Positions 1 through 6,545 of a stretch of 8,593 nt of DNA are shown in pieces. Below the pieces are notes generated by a model that saw nothing but the letters and a program-made list of their open reading frames with translations, searched no databases and was not told where the DNA came from. Each line of letters opens with the position of its first letter. Position 1 is the first letter of the stretch. The position numbers were made by a program, and so were the translations under genes. Source of the DNA: Sinorhizobium sp. (GTDB lineage Bacteria; Pseudomonadota; Alphaproteobacteria; Rhizobiales; Rhizobiaceae); the NCBI GenBank assembly GCA_031178305.1, contig JAPSJG010000142.1, positions 1 through 8,593 of the forward strand. Direction: 5' to 3'.

Positions 1-134
1 CGCGAGTTTTCCGTGGATTCCAGGCCGATGCCGTCGAAGCGCTTTTTGATCGTCCCGGTCGACTCGTCGGCTGCAAGAAGCCCCCGGCCATTGGCAACCA
101 TGGCAACCGCAATATCTTCCAGTCTTTCGCTCAT
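1..134 (-). CDS. fbaB: Class I fructose-bisphosphate aldolase, N-terminal part (runs off left edge)
   Basis: Forty-four complete N-terminal codons plus two bases of the next are present; the rest lies beyond the window. The start MSERLEDIAVAMVANGRG is followed by LLAADESTGTIKKRF at about residues 19-33, which is the conserved N-terminal block of class I (Schiff-base) aldolases. The class II, metal-dependent enzyme has no such block. The enzyme interconverts fructose 1,6-bisphosphate with dihydroxyacetone phosphate and glyceraldehyde 3-phosphate in the cytoplasm. The ATG at 132-134 is well placed behind an AGGAG Shine-Dalgarno. It is the last visible gene of the tkt-gap-DUF1089-pgk run but is separated from pgk by 238 bases holding a hairpin and a candidate promoter, so it may also be expressed alone. 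The catalytic lysine cannot be checked because it lies outside the window. Confidence 0.9.
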   Translation of the reverse strand, partial: MSERLEDIAVAMVANGRGLLAADESTGTIKKRFDGIGLESTENS

Positions 135-140
135 CTTGTT

Positions 141-145
141 CTCCT
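141..145 (-). promoter_or_regulatory. Ribosome binding site of the aldolase gene
   Basis: AGGAG on the minus strand, six bases before the ATG at 134. It is the strongest Shine-Dalgarno in this operon and fixes the aldolase start. Confidence 0.8.
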
Positions 146-282
146 ACACACAGCGCCGATCACCAGCGGAGCAGCGAATGAAACAAACCTCGGTATCGGC
201 ACGCGAAAGTTTGTTCCGCGCTGCCGAACGGGCGCGCGTTAACAGAAGATACCGTGCGGGAAAATGGCAGTAAAACAGACTG

Positions 283-319
283 AAACGATTTAAATAAATT
301 TAATCGTTTGAAATGTCAG
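283..319 (-). promoter_or_regulatory. Candidate aldolase promoter overlapped by a palindromic operator-like site
   Basis: On the minus strand CTGACA (plus 314-319) is followed after 17 bases by TATTTA (plus 291-296), a passable -35 and a weak -10. Across the spacer and -10 lies a perfect inverted repeat, AAACGATT (283-290 on plus) and AATCGTTT (302-309), separated by 11 A/T bases. The site stands out as an AT-rich island in GC-rich DNA. It lies just downstream of the pgk hairpin and about 150-190 bases before the aldolase start. A dimeric repressor binding here would block the promoter. The regulator is not identified; LacI-type control of carbon genes in alphaproteobacteria is one possibility. 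The palindrome is seen; its role is inferred. Confidence 0.45.
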
Positions 320-327
320 AATTATTT

Positions 328-364
328 GTCCCGGCCCGCAGCCGAGCAGTCGTCGGGCCGGGAC
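328..364 (-). terminator. Strong hairpin after pgk, likely terminator or 3'-end stabiliser
   Basis: Nine bases beyond the pgk stop, GTCCCGGCCCG and CGGGCCGGGAC form a perfect 11-bp GC-rich stem with a 15-base loop. On the minus strand the next bases are AAATAATTCT, which is not a proper U-tract. Termination may therefore be partial, or the hairpin may mainly protect the pgk message. Its position between pgk and the candidate aldolase promoter supports a transcript boundary here. Confidence 0.6.
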
Positions 365-372
365 GCTCGTCG

Positions 373-1572
373 TTATTTCTGCTGATGGAGGATATCGACG
401 CCCGGCAGGGGCTTGCCTTCCATCCACTCGAGGAAAGCGCCGCCCGCGGTCGACACGTAGGTGAAATCGTCGGCGACCTCGGCATGGTTGAGTGCGGCGA
501 CCGTATCGCCGCCGCCGGCGACCGACACGAGCGAACCCTGGCGGGTGCGGGCAGCCGCATGTTTGGCCGCGGCGACCGTCGCCCGGTCGAAGGGTGCGAT
601 TTCGAAGGCGCCGAGCGGGCCGTTCCAGACGAGGGTTTCGGCGCGCGAGATCCAGTCGTTGACGGCGGCGACCGACTTCGGCCCTACATCCAGAACCATC
701 TGATCGGCGGGAACCGCCTTGATGTCGACGACCTCGTTGTCGGCGCCGGCCTTGAACTCGCGAGCGATGACGCCGTCTTCCGGCAAGACGATGGTGCAGC
801 CGGCGGCCGATGCCGCGCTCATGATCGACTTCGCCGTCTCGGCGAGATTGTGTTCGCATAGTGACTTGCCGACGTCGATGTCCTGGGCCGCCAGGAAGGT
901 ATTGGCCATGCCGCCGCCGATGACCAGCGCATCGACCTTCTTCACAAGGTTCTGCAGGAGATCGATCTTGGTCGAGACCTTGGCGCCGCCAACGATGGCG
1001 ACGACCGGGCGCTTCGGATTGCCGAGACCCTTTTCGAGCGCTTCCAGTTCGGCCTGCATGGTACGGCCGGCATAGGCGGGGAGATGATGCGCCAAGCCCT
1101 CGGTTGAGGCATGGGCGCGGTGGGCGGCGGAGAAGGCGTCGTTGACATAGACGTCGCCATTGGCGGCGAGCGCGGCGACGAAGGCCGGATCGTTCTTCTC
1201 CTCGCCCTTGTGGAAGCGGGTGTTTTCGAGCAGCAGCACGTCGCCGTCATTCATGTCGGCGATCGCGTTGGCTGCCTTTTCGCCAGTGCAGTCGGCGGCG
1301 AAATAGACGCGCTGATCGAGGATTTCCTCGACCGCGGGCGCGATCGCCTTCAGCGACATCTCCGGCACCGGCTCGCCCTTCGGTCGGCCGAAATGGGCAA
1401 GCAGGATTACCTTCGCGCCTTTTTCGGAGAGCTCGCGGATCGTCGGCGCGACGCGCTCGATGCGCGTGGTGTCGGTCACCTGACCGTCCTTGATCGGCAC
1501 ATTGAGGTCGACGCGCACGAGCACGCGCTTGCCGGCGATGTCGGTGAGATCGTCGAGTGTCTTGAAAGCCAT
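373..1572 (-). CDS. pgk: Phosphoglycerate kinase
   Basis: Cytoplasmic enzyme of lower glycolysis/gluconeogenesis: 1,3-bisphosphoglycerate + ADP to 3-phosphoglycerate + ATP, reversible. The protein is 399 residues, the usual bacterial length. The family signature VLVRVDLNVP is at 17-26, the substrate-binding block LAHFGRPKG at 58-66, and LLLENTRF at 113-120. The nucleotide-domain motifs are GGAKVSTK at 195-202, WNGPLGAFE at 317-325, GGGDTVAAL at 353-361 and AGGAFLEW near 376. All key regions are present and no frameshift is seen. The ATG at 1570-1572 shares its A with the TGA stop of the upstream DUF1089 gene, with CGGAG before it, so translational coupling is likely. A strong hairpin follows the stop. 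Confidence 0.97.
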   Translation of the reverse strand: MAFKTLDDLTDIAGKRVLVRVDLNVPIKDGQVTDTTRIERVAPTIRELSEKGAKVILLAHFGRPKGEPVPEMSLKAIAPAVEEILDQRVYFAADCTGEKAANAIADMNDGDVLLLENTRFHKGEEKNDPAFVAALAANGDVYVNDAFSAAHRAHASTEGLAHHLPAYAGRTMQAELEALEKGLGNPKRPVVAIVGGAKVSTKIDLLQNLVKKVDALVIGGGMANTFLAAQDIDVGKSLCEHNLAETAKSIMSAASAAGCTIVLPEDGVIAREFKAGADNEVVDIKAVPADQMVLDVGPKSVAAVNDWISRAETLVWNGPLGAFEIAPFDRATVAAAKHAAARTRQGSLVSVAGGGDTVAALNHAEVADDFTYVSTAGGAFLEWMEGKPLPGVDILHQQK

Positions 1573-2162
1573 CAGATTGTCTCCGGTGATAGTCTTCGGA
1601 AAAGATAAGGGTAGTCGATGACAAGGCCGTCCGCGTCGACTGGCAGGTCGGCGGCGAAGCTGTCGTCATCTTCCTCGAAGCGATAGAGTTTGCCGTCATC
1701 GAGGCAGGTGTAGCGTTGAATGTCGACCGTCGGTTCGAAGCTGTCGAACGGGACGTAAAGGATGTTGAGCTTCACCGTGCCTGCATCGCGGGCGAGCCCA
1801 AGCCGTCGGATCGGCAGGGTGTTGGTGAAGGGCGTTGCCGAAAGATCGATGTCGATACAGCCATCGAATTGCGGGAGAGGGATGCCTTCGGCAGTACGCC
1901 AATGGCCGGCGCCGTCTGAAAGAAGATGCAGCCGGCGCCCGCCCGTCGTCTCGATGATGAAAGAGGTAAGGCGCCAGGCGGCGTCACAGTCGATGCGATA
2001 GCGGACTCCGAAAGCTGCGCCGTCGCGCTCGCCGATAACGACGCTTTCGGCGCGGATCGCCGCGCCGACAGAGGCGTGCAAGGGTCTGATCGTCAGATGT
2101 TCAAGCCCCTCCCCCTCGAGCGGGCGCCAACGCACCGTCGTTGAGGAAAGGGCCCGGAACAT
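1572..2162 (-). CDS. Putative glycolipid-binding protein (PF06475 / DUF1089 family)
   Basis: A 196-residue protein counted from the ATG at 2160-2162. An upstream in-frame ATG would place 21 extra residues inside gap and is unlikely. The pattern resembles the DUF1089 family: VRWRPLEGEGLEHL near 10-23, YRIDCDAAW around 55-63, LPQFDGCIDIDLSATPFTN around 96-114, then YVPFDSFEP followed by a DIQRY-type segment. No signal peptide or membrane segment is seen, so it is probably soluble and cytoplasmic. The name of the family comes from fold comparison; no reaction is established. It starts 5 bases after the gap stop with little Shine-Dalgarno, and its TGA overlaps the pgk ATG by one base, so it is translated within the glycolytic message. 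The family call is from memory of sequence style and is good rather than certain. Confidence 0.8.
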   Translation of the reverse strand: MFRALSSTTVRWRPLEGEGLEHLTIRPLHASVGAAIRAESVVIGERDGAAFGVRYRIDCDAAWRLTSFIIETTGGRRLHLLSDGAGHWRTAEGIPLPQFDGCIDIDLSATPFTNTLPIRRLGLARDAGTVKLNILYVPFDSFEPTVDIQRYTCLDDGKLYRFEEDDDSFAADLPVDADGLVIDYPYLFRRLSPETI

Positions 2163-2167
2163 CGGTC

Positions 2168-3178
2168 TTAGAGCAGCTTGCCGAGGGCGACCGCCGTGTC
2201 GGACATGCGGTTGGAGAAGCCCCATTCGTTGTCGTACCAGGTCAGGATCGACACGAACTTGCCTTCCATCACCTTGGTCTGATCCATGTGGAAGACCGAG
2301 GAATGCGGGTCGTGGTTGAAGTCGACCGAGACGTTCGGGGCGAGCGTATAGCCGAGTATGCCCTTGAGCGGGCCTTCGGCGGCAGCCTTGATCGCGGCAT
2401 TGACCTCTTCCTTGGTCGTCTCGCGCTTGGCGACGAACTTGAGGTCGACGACCGAGACGTTCGGGGTCGGCACGCGCATGGCGAAGCCGTCGAGCTTGCC
2501 CTTGAGTTCCGGCAATACCAGGCCGACGGCCTTGGCGGCACCAGTCGAAGTCGGAATCATCGAGAGCGCCGCGGCGCGGGCGCGGTAGAGATCCTTGTGC
2601 ATCTGGTCGAGCGACGGCTGGTCGTTCGTGTAGGAGTGAATCGTCGTCATCATGCCGTGGTCGATGCCGATGGCGTCGTTCAGCACCTTCGCGACCGGCG
2701 CAAGGCAGTTCGTCGTGCAGGATGCGTTGGAGATGACGAGGTGGTCCTTCGTCAGCTTGTCATGGTTGACACCGTAGACGACGGTGAGGTCGGCGCCATC
2801 GGCCGGTGCCGAGACAATCACGCGCTTGGCGCCGGCTTCAAGATGAGCGGCGGCCTTGTCGCGTGCGGTGAAGATGCCGGTGCATTCCATCGCGATGTCG
2901 ACGCCGAGTTCCTTGTGCGGCAGTTCGGCCGGGTTGCGGACGGCCGTCACCTTGATCGGCTTGCCGTTGTTGATGACGATCGCGTCACCTTCGATCTTCA
3001 CATCGGCCGGGAAGCGGCCATGGATGGAGTCGAAGCGCAGGAGGTGGGCGTTGGTCTCGACCGGGCCGAGGTCATTGATGGCGACGACTTCGATATCCGT
3101 GCGGCCGGATTCGACGATGGCGCGAAGCACGTTGCGGCCGATGCGGCCGAAACCATTGATGGCGACTTTCACTGTCAT
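2168..3178 (-). CDS. gap: Glyceraldehyde-3-phosphate dehydrogenase, type I
   Basis: Oxidative phosphorylation of glyceraldehyde 3-phosphate to 1,3-bisphosphoglycerate, reversible, cytoplasmic tetramer. The protein is 336 residues from the ATG at 3176-3178, which follows a GGGAGAG Shine-Dalgarno; a longer reading from 3229 adds 17 residues unlike the family and is rejected. The Rossmann start VAINGFGRIGRN is at 5-16. The catalytic block NASCTTNCLAP is at 151-161 with Cys154, the proton acceptor His181 lies in HSYTNDQ, and WYDNEWG is near 314-320. Asp36 at the end of the second strand (AINDLG) is the residue usually linked to NAD rather than NADP preference. It lies 69 bases after tkt and 5 bases before the DUF1089 gene. 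A preference for the glycolytic or gluconeogenic direction cannot be read from the sequence. Confidence 0.97.
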   Translation of the reverse strand: MTVKVAINGFGRIGRNVLRAIVESGRTDIEVVAINDLGPVETNAHLLRFDSIHGRFPADVKIEGDAIVINNGKPIKVTAVRNPAELPHKELGVDIAMECTGIFTARDKAAAHLEAGAKRVIVSAPADGADLTVVYGVNHDKLTKDHLVISNASCTTNCLAPVAKVLNDAIGIDHGMMTTIHSYTNDQPSLDQMHKDLYRARAAALSMIPTSTGAAKAVGLVLPELKGKLDGFAMRVPTPNVSVVDLKFVAKRETTKEEVNAAIKAAAEGPLKGILGYTLAPNVSVDFNHDPHSSVFHMDQTKVMEGKFVSILTWYDNEWGFSNRMSDTAVALGKLL

Positions 3179-3214
3179 GTCGGGTCTCTCCCTGTCAGAA
3201 TGGCATGTACGAAT

Positions 3215-3240
3215 GGAGGATGCCCGCAAGGGCTCCCTCC
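3215..3240 (-). other. Hairpin in the tkt-gap intergenic region
   Basis: On the minus strand GGAGGGAGCCC, a TTGC loop and GGGCATCCTCC form an 11-bp stem with one mismatch and one G-U pair, starting 7 bases after the tkt stop. No U-tract follows, so it is more likely a processing or stability element, or a leaky terminator setting tkt and gap levels apart, than a true end of transcription. Its base pairing is seen; its role is inferred. Confidence 0.5.
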
Positions 3241-3247
3241 GGCTTAA

Positions 3248-5230
3248 TCAAGACAGCTTGGCTTCGGCGGCCGCAACCACGACTTCCGGCGTAATGCCGA
3301 AATGCTTGTAGAGATCCTTGTAGGGACCGGAGGCGCCGAAGCTCGACATACCTACAAAGGTGCCATTGCTGCCGATCAGATGGTCCCAGCCTTGGCGGAC
3401 ACCGGCCTCGATTGCGATCTTGACCGGAGAATCGCCGATGATCGCCTGCTGATAGTCCTCGCTCTGCTCGGCAAAGAGCTCGAAGCAGGGAACGGAAACG
3501 ACGCGCGTCGAAATGCCCTTTGCCGTCAACGCCTGACATGCCTTCACCGCGATCTCCACTTCCGAGCCGGTGGCGAAGATCGTCACCTTGGCGTCGCTGG
3601 CGGTCACGAGGTCGTAGGCGCCTCGAGCGCAGAGGTTTTCCTCCTCGTATTCCGTGCGCACGGCCATCAGGTTCTGGCGCGTGAGTGCGATCGCCGACGG
3701 ATGCTTGCGGCTTTCGAGCGCAAGCTGCCAGCATTCGGCGGTTTCCGTCGCATCCGCGGGGCGGAACACCAGGAGGTTCGGGATCGCGCGAAGCGAGGCG
3801 AGATGCTCGACCGGCTGGTGCGTCGGCCCGTCTTCGCCAAGGCCGATCGAATCATGGGTCAGCACATGGATGACGCGGATGCCCATCAGCGCGGCAAGCC
3901 GGATCGAGGGGCGGCAATAGTCGGAGAAGATCAGGAAGCCGCCGGAGTAGGGGATGAGCCCGCCATGCAGCGCAATGCCGTTCATGGCTGCCGCCATGCC
4001 GTGCTCGCGCACGCCGTAATGGATATAGCGGCCGGCGAAGCTGTCCGGTGTGATCGAATGGGTCTGGCTCGTCTTGGTGTTGTTGGAGCCGGTGAGGTCG
4101 GCCGAACCGCCGATCGTCTCGGCGAGCACGCCGTTGATGACTTCGAGCGCATCCTCGGAGGCCTTGCGGGTCGCCGGTGACGGCTTTGTTTCCGCAAGCT
4201 TCTGCTTGTAGTCGCTGATGGCGGAGGCGAGTCGGCCTTCGAGTTCTCCGGAGAAGCGGCGGATGAACTGTGCCTTCTTCTCGGTTTCGGCGCCGTCCAG
4301 CCGTTCTTCCCATTCCTTGCGCGCCTTGGTCGAGCGGAGCCCGGCGAGCCGCCAGGCATCGAGCACGTCGGAGGGGACGGTGAAGGCCTCGGCTTCCCAG
4401 CCGAGCGCCTGGCGCGTCGCGGCTATTTCCTCGGCGCCGAGCGGCGAGCCGTGCACCTTGTGCGTGCCGGCCTTGTTCGGCGCGCCGAAGCCGATGACGG
4501 TCTTGCAGGCGATCATCGTCGGCTTGTCGGACTTCTGCGCCTCTTCGATAGCCGCGGCGATCGCATCCGGGTCATGGCCATCGACGGCGATCGTGTGCCA
4601 CTTGCAGGCGCGGAAGCGGGCGTGCTGGTCGGTGGAATCGGCGATCGAGACCGGTCCGTCGATCGAGATATTGTTGTCGTCCCAGAAGACGACGAGCTTG
4701 TTGAGCTTCAGGTGGCCGGCAAGCGCGATCGCCTCCTGGCTGACGCCCTCCATCAGGCAGCCGTCGCCGGCGAGCACATAGGTATAGTGCTCCATCAGCT
4801 CGGCTCCGAATTCCTCGCGCAGCTTCCGCTCTGCAATCGCCATGCCGACGGCATTGGCGATGCCCTGGCCGAGCGGGCCCGTCGTCGTCTCGATACCGGC
4901 GGCATGACCGTATTCCGGATGGCCGGCAGTCCGTGAGCCGAGCTGGCGGAAGTTCCTGATCTCGTCGATGGTAATGTCTTCGTAACCGGTCAGATAGAGG
5001 AGCGAATAAAGCAGCATCGATCCATGGCCGGCCGACAGAACGAATCGGTCACGGTTCGGCCAGTTCGGCTGCTTCGGGTCGAAGCTCAGGTAGCGGGTGA
5101 AGAGAACCGTTGCTATGTCGGCGGCCCCCATCGGGAGACCGGGGTGGCCGGAATTTGCCTTCTCGACGGCGTCCATGGAGAGGAAACGGATTGCATTTGC
5201 CATCCGGTCGTGTTTTTCGCGAGAGATCAT
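3248..5230 (-). CDS. tkt: Transketolase
   Basis: Thiamine-diphosphate enzyme moving two-carbon ketol units between sugar phosphates, linking the pentose phosphate pathway with glycolysis. The protein is 660 residues, typical of bacterial transketolases. Visible blocks in order: SGHPGLPMGAAD at 27-38, AGHGSMLLYS at 67-76, and the ThDP motif GDGCLMEG at 155-162 ending in DDNN at 184-187. Then come HGSPLG at 260-265, YGVREHGMAA at 405-414 with the cofactor-activating Glu409, GEDGPTHQPVEH at 465-476, and LTRQN near 517-521. The first ATG (5228-5230) gives the expected N-terminus just before KHDRMANAIRFLSMDA, though its Shine-Dalgarno (CGGAAC) is modest; ATG at 5203 is an alternative. It is the first gene of the operon, with a promoter about 70-100 bases upstream and gap 69 bases downstream. 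Confidence 0.97.
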   Translation of the reverse strand: MISREKHDRMANAIRFLSMDAVEKANSGHPGLPMGAADIATVLFTRYLSFDPKQPNWPNRDRFVLSAGHGSMLLYSLLYLTGYEDITIDEIRNFRQLGSRTAGHPEYGHAAGIETTTGPLGQGIANAVGMAIAERKLREEFGAELMEHYTYVLAGDGCLMEGVSQEAIALAGHLKLNKLVVFWDDNNISIDGPVSIADSTDQHARFRACKWHTIAVDGHDPDAIAAAIEEAQKSDKPTMIACKTVIGFGAPNKAGTHKVHGSPLGAEEIAATRQALGWEAEAFTVPSDVLDAWRLAGLRSTKARKEWEERLDGAETEKKAQFIRRFSGELEGRLASAISDYKQKLAETKPSPATRKASEDALEVINGVLAETIGGSADLTGSNNTKTSQTHSITPDSFAGRYIHYGVREHGMAAAMNGIALHGGLIPYSGGFLIFSDYCRPSIRLAALMGIRVIHVLTHDSIGLGEDGPTHQPVEHLASLRAIPNLLVFRPADATETAECWQLALESRKHPSAIALTRQNLMAVRTEYEEENLCARGAYDLVTASDAKVTIFATGSEVEIAVKACQALTAKGISTRVVSVPCFELFAEQSEDYQQAIIGDSPVKIAIEAGVRQGWDHLIGSNGTFVGMSSFGASGPYKDLYKHFGITPEVVVAAAEAKLS

Positions 5231-5301
5231 GACTGTTCCGTTTGGGTTCGGTGATCAGGGACGGCCTCTATCCTCCAAAGACCGTATGAGAAGCGGCCGA
5301 C

Positions 5302-5328
5302 ACATAGCAGGTGCGCCGCGCGAGTCAA
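5302..5328 (-). promoter_or_regulatory. Promoter of the tkt operon
   Basis: On the minus strand TTGACT (plus 5323-5328) and CTATGT (plus 5302-5307) are 15 bases apart, close to the rhizobial housekeeping consensus of CTTGAC and CTATAT. Transcription would start near 5295, leaving a leader of about 65 bases. A GANTC site (GAGTC, 5322-5326) overlaps the -35. Such sites are methylated by CcrM in alphaproteobacteria, but one site alone is weak evidence for cell-cycle control. Confidence 0.6.
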
Positions 5329-5654
5329 CAAATACAGGCTTTCCACGACGAAATGACGGCGATCTATTGGGCTGTCTCCCGACCGTGTGAATGCCTCTCG
5401 ACCGCGGTCTTCGCCACGCCGATTTTGACGATCCACAGCTTGGCTGGCGCAATTGTCGGTCCTGGCATTGTTGTGACTTGGTGAATGGGTTTAAAAAGAA
5501 CAGTCCGATGTGGCCAGGTCTCTGGCGATTCGGAGTGGCGGGGCTGTTCGGATGATCATGTGCATCCGGACATGGGGGTTTCTGCCACCTGGTTCAGGGC
5601 ACTGAGGAAGCGTTCGGAGCTTTCCCATCCCGCTCGCGTGAGGTTTCGTGAAAG
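5329..5654. other. Divergent intergenic region with structured leader of DUF4164-zapA
   Basis: This stretch lies between the tkt promoter and the DUF4164 start and holds no convincing gene. It contains a fair -35 (TTGACG, 5425-5430) without a clear -10, and an AT-rich TTTAAAAAG near 5490. It also contains two strong plus-strand hairpins. One is CCGA at 5505-5508 with TCGG at 5530-5533, enclosing GCCAG/CTGGC around a GTCT loop at 5513-5526. The other has 9-bp arms at 5546-5554 and 5563-5571, with one G-U pair and an 8-base loop. A GATTC (GANTC) site is at 5527-5531. No known riboswitch class was recognised. Confidence 0.5.
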
Positions 5655-5924
5655 ATGCCGGCAAAGACGGTCAAGCTAGCGATCGAGGAGTTGCAGAGCG
5701 CGGTTCAATCGCTGGAGATCGCGCTCGACGGCCGCTTTGACAAGGAAAGGGACGTGGGCGAGTTCGAAGAGGAGGTCCGGCGGGTCAACGAGGATCGGTC
5801 GCGGCTGGCGCAGGAGCTCGACCAGTCGCAATTCCGGGCGAACCGTCTGGAAGAGGTCAATCGCGAGGTTTCACGTCGCCTGGTGACGGCAATGGAAACC
5901 ATTCGGGCAGTGCTGGATCGCTGA
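5655..5924 (+). CDS. DUF4164 family small coiled-coil protein
   Basis: An 89-residue protein, largely predicted helix with heptad-like spacing from about residue 8 to 80, rich in Glu, Arg and Leu (for example FEEEVRRVNEDRSRLAQEL at 38-56). It ends in MET-IRAVLDR. No signal peptide or membrane segment. It fits the short DUF4164 proteins found next to zapA in Rhizobiales; no biochemical role is established. A role with ZapA at the division site is inference from the tight pairing, as the stop is only 11 bases before the zapA ATG. GTGAGG at 5638-5643 lies about 11 bases before the ATG and GAAAG directly abuts it, so initiation may be moderate. Confidence 0.85.
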   Translation: MPAKTVKLAIEELQSAVQSLEIALDGRFDKERDVGEFEEEVRRVNEDRSRLAQELDQSQFRANRLEEVNREVSRRLVTAMETIRAVLDR

Positions 5925-5935
5925 GGTTCTCGAGC

Positions 5936-6310
5936 ATGGCGCAGGTAACGGTGACGATCGACGGCAAGGCCTATCGCATGGCCTGCGAGGAGGGGCAGGA
6001 GGACCACCTCAGCGCGCTTGCCGCGAGGTTCGATCAATATGTCGGCCATCTCCGGGGACAATTCGGCGAGATCGGCGACCTCCGACTCACCGTGATGGCG
6101 GGCATCATGGTGATGGACGAATTGAGTGAAGTCGAAAAGCGGCTGAAGAGCTTCGAGGCAGAGGTCGACGATCTGAAGCAAGGCCGCCAAGCGGCCCTTT
6201 CCGACCACATGCGGAGCGAAGAGGCGGTCGCCTCGGCGCTTTCCGAGGTGACGGCGCAGATCCACATGATCGTGGCCAGGCTCAGCGGTCGTCCGACGCC
6301 TGCGAATTGA
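5936..6310 (+). CDS. zapA: Cell division protein ZapA
   Basis: Cytoplasmic FtsZ-ring associated protein that cross-links FtsZ protofilaments at midcell. At 124 residues it has the ZapA layout. An N-terminal strand region VTVTIDGKAYRMACEEGQED (4-23) leads into HLSALAARFDQYVGHLRGQFG, then DLRLTVMAGIMVMDELSEVE (48-67), the hallmark helix. A coiled-coil tail follows to about residue 115. The start ATG follows a GAGG that overlaps the DUF4164 stop, so the two are cotranslated. Downstream comes the 6S RNA gene, the classical proteobacterial order zapA-ssrS. Confidence 0.92.
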   Translation: MAQVTVTIDGKAYRMACEEGQEDHLSALAARFDQYVGHLRGQFGEIGDLRLTVMAGIMVMDELSEVEKRLKSFEAEVDDLKQGRQAALSDHMRSEEAVASALSEVTAQIHMIVARLSGRPTPAN

Positions 6311-6311
6311 T

Positions 6312-6340
6312 GGATGCCGACAGCGTTTTGAGCGGCATTC
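6312..6340 (+). terminator. Hairpin after zapA, possible weak terminator
   Basis: ATGCCG (6314-6319) and CGGCAT (6333-6338) form a perfect stem that extends to 8 bp with a G-U pair, around a 13-base loop, directly after the zapA stop. There is no U-run after it, so it may attenuate or process the transcript entering ssrS rather than end it. Confidence 0.4.
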
Positions 6341-6352
6341 CTGCAATCGCGC

Positions 6353-6382
6353 TCTGGCGGAAATCGTAAGGACGGTCTATAT
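6353..6382 (+). promoter_or_regulatory. Promoter of the 6S RNA gene
   Basis: CTATAT at 6377-6382 is an exact match to the rhizobial housekeeping -10. The -35 is poor (TCTGGC at 6353-6358, 18-base spacer). The predicted start is near 6389, just before the closing stem of the 6S fold. Confidence 0.6.
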
Positions 6383-6388
6383 CTGCTG

Positions 6389-6545
6389 CGCGGTCTGCGC
6401 TTCCCGACAGGAACCACAATCCCCGGGGCCATACACGATCTCAAGGGAGCTGTCCCTGGCCGGACTCGTGGGTCCGGGTATACGGCGCCCACCTACCTAG
6501 TAGGCGCCCGGGATCGTAAACCATCCATCGGTCGTCGTGGATCGC
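6389..6545 (+). ncRNA. ssrS: 6S RNA
   Basis: 6S RNA binds housekeeping RNA polymerase by mimicking an open promoter and tunes transcription with growth phase. The fold can be drawn by hand. An imperfect closing stem pairs GGUCUGCGCUUCCC (6392-6405) with GGGAUCGUAAACC (6510-6522). A central bubble carries a 3'-side hairpin (GGCG and CCUAC with GUAGG and CGCC, 6484-6508). A long interrupted stem (CCCGG near 6422 with CCGGG near 6474, ACGA with UCGU) is capped by AGGGA-GCUG-UCCCU at 6444-6457. Position right after zapA and the length of about 155 bases agree with proteobacterial ssrS. The 3' end is approximate: a small ATCCA/TGGAT hairpin followed by CTTCTTCTTCTC near 6523-6556 may be the terminator. 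Confidence 0.85.

Noticed and set aside
290..303. TTAA pair resembling a CtrA binding site before the aldolase gene
   Set aside because: The two TTAA half-sites are 6 bases apart instead of the 7 of the CtrA consensus, and the AT-rich context makes the motif likely by chance.
2141..3247. Long plus-strand open frame (368 codons) antisense to gap
   Set aside because: It mirrors gap exactly, has a His/Arg/Asp-rich composition without a recognisable family, and no ribosome binding site; a typical shadow in GC-rich coding DNA.
3302..4180. Plus-strand open frame of 292 codons antisense to tkt
   Set aside because: It lies wholly within the conserved transketolase coding sequence and its translation is low-complexity and basic/acidic mixed with no family pattern.
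5527..5531. GANTC sites near the tkt promoter and zapA leader as evidence of GcrA/CcrM cell-cycle control
   Set aside because: GANTC occurs several times elsewhere in the window, inside coding genes as well; single sites do not show regulation.
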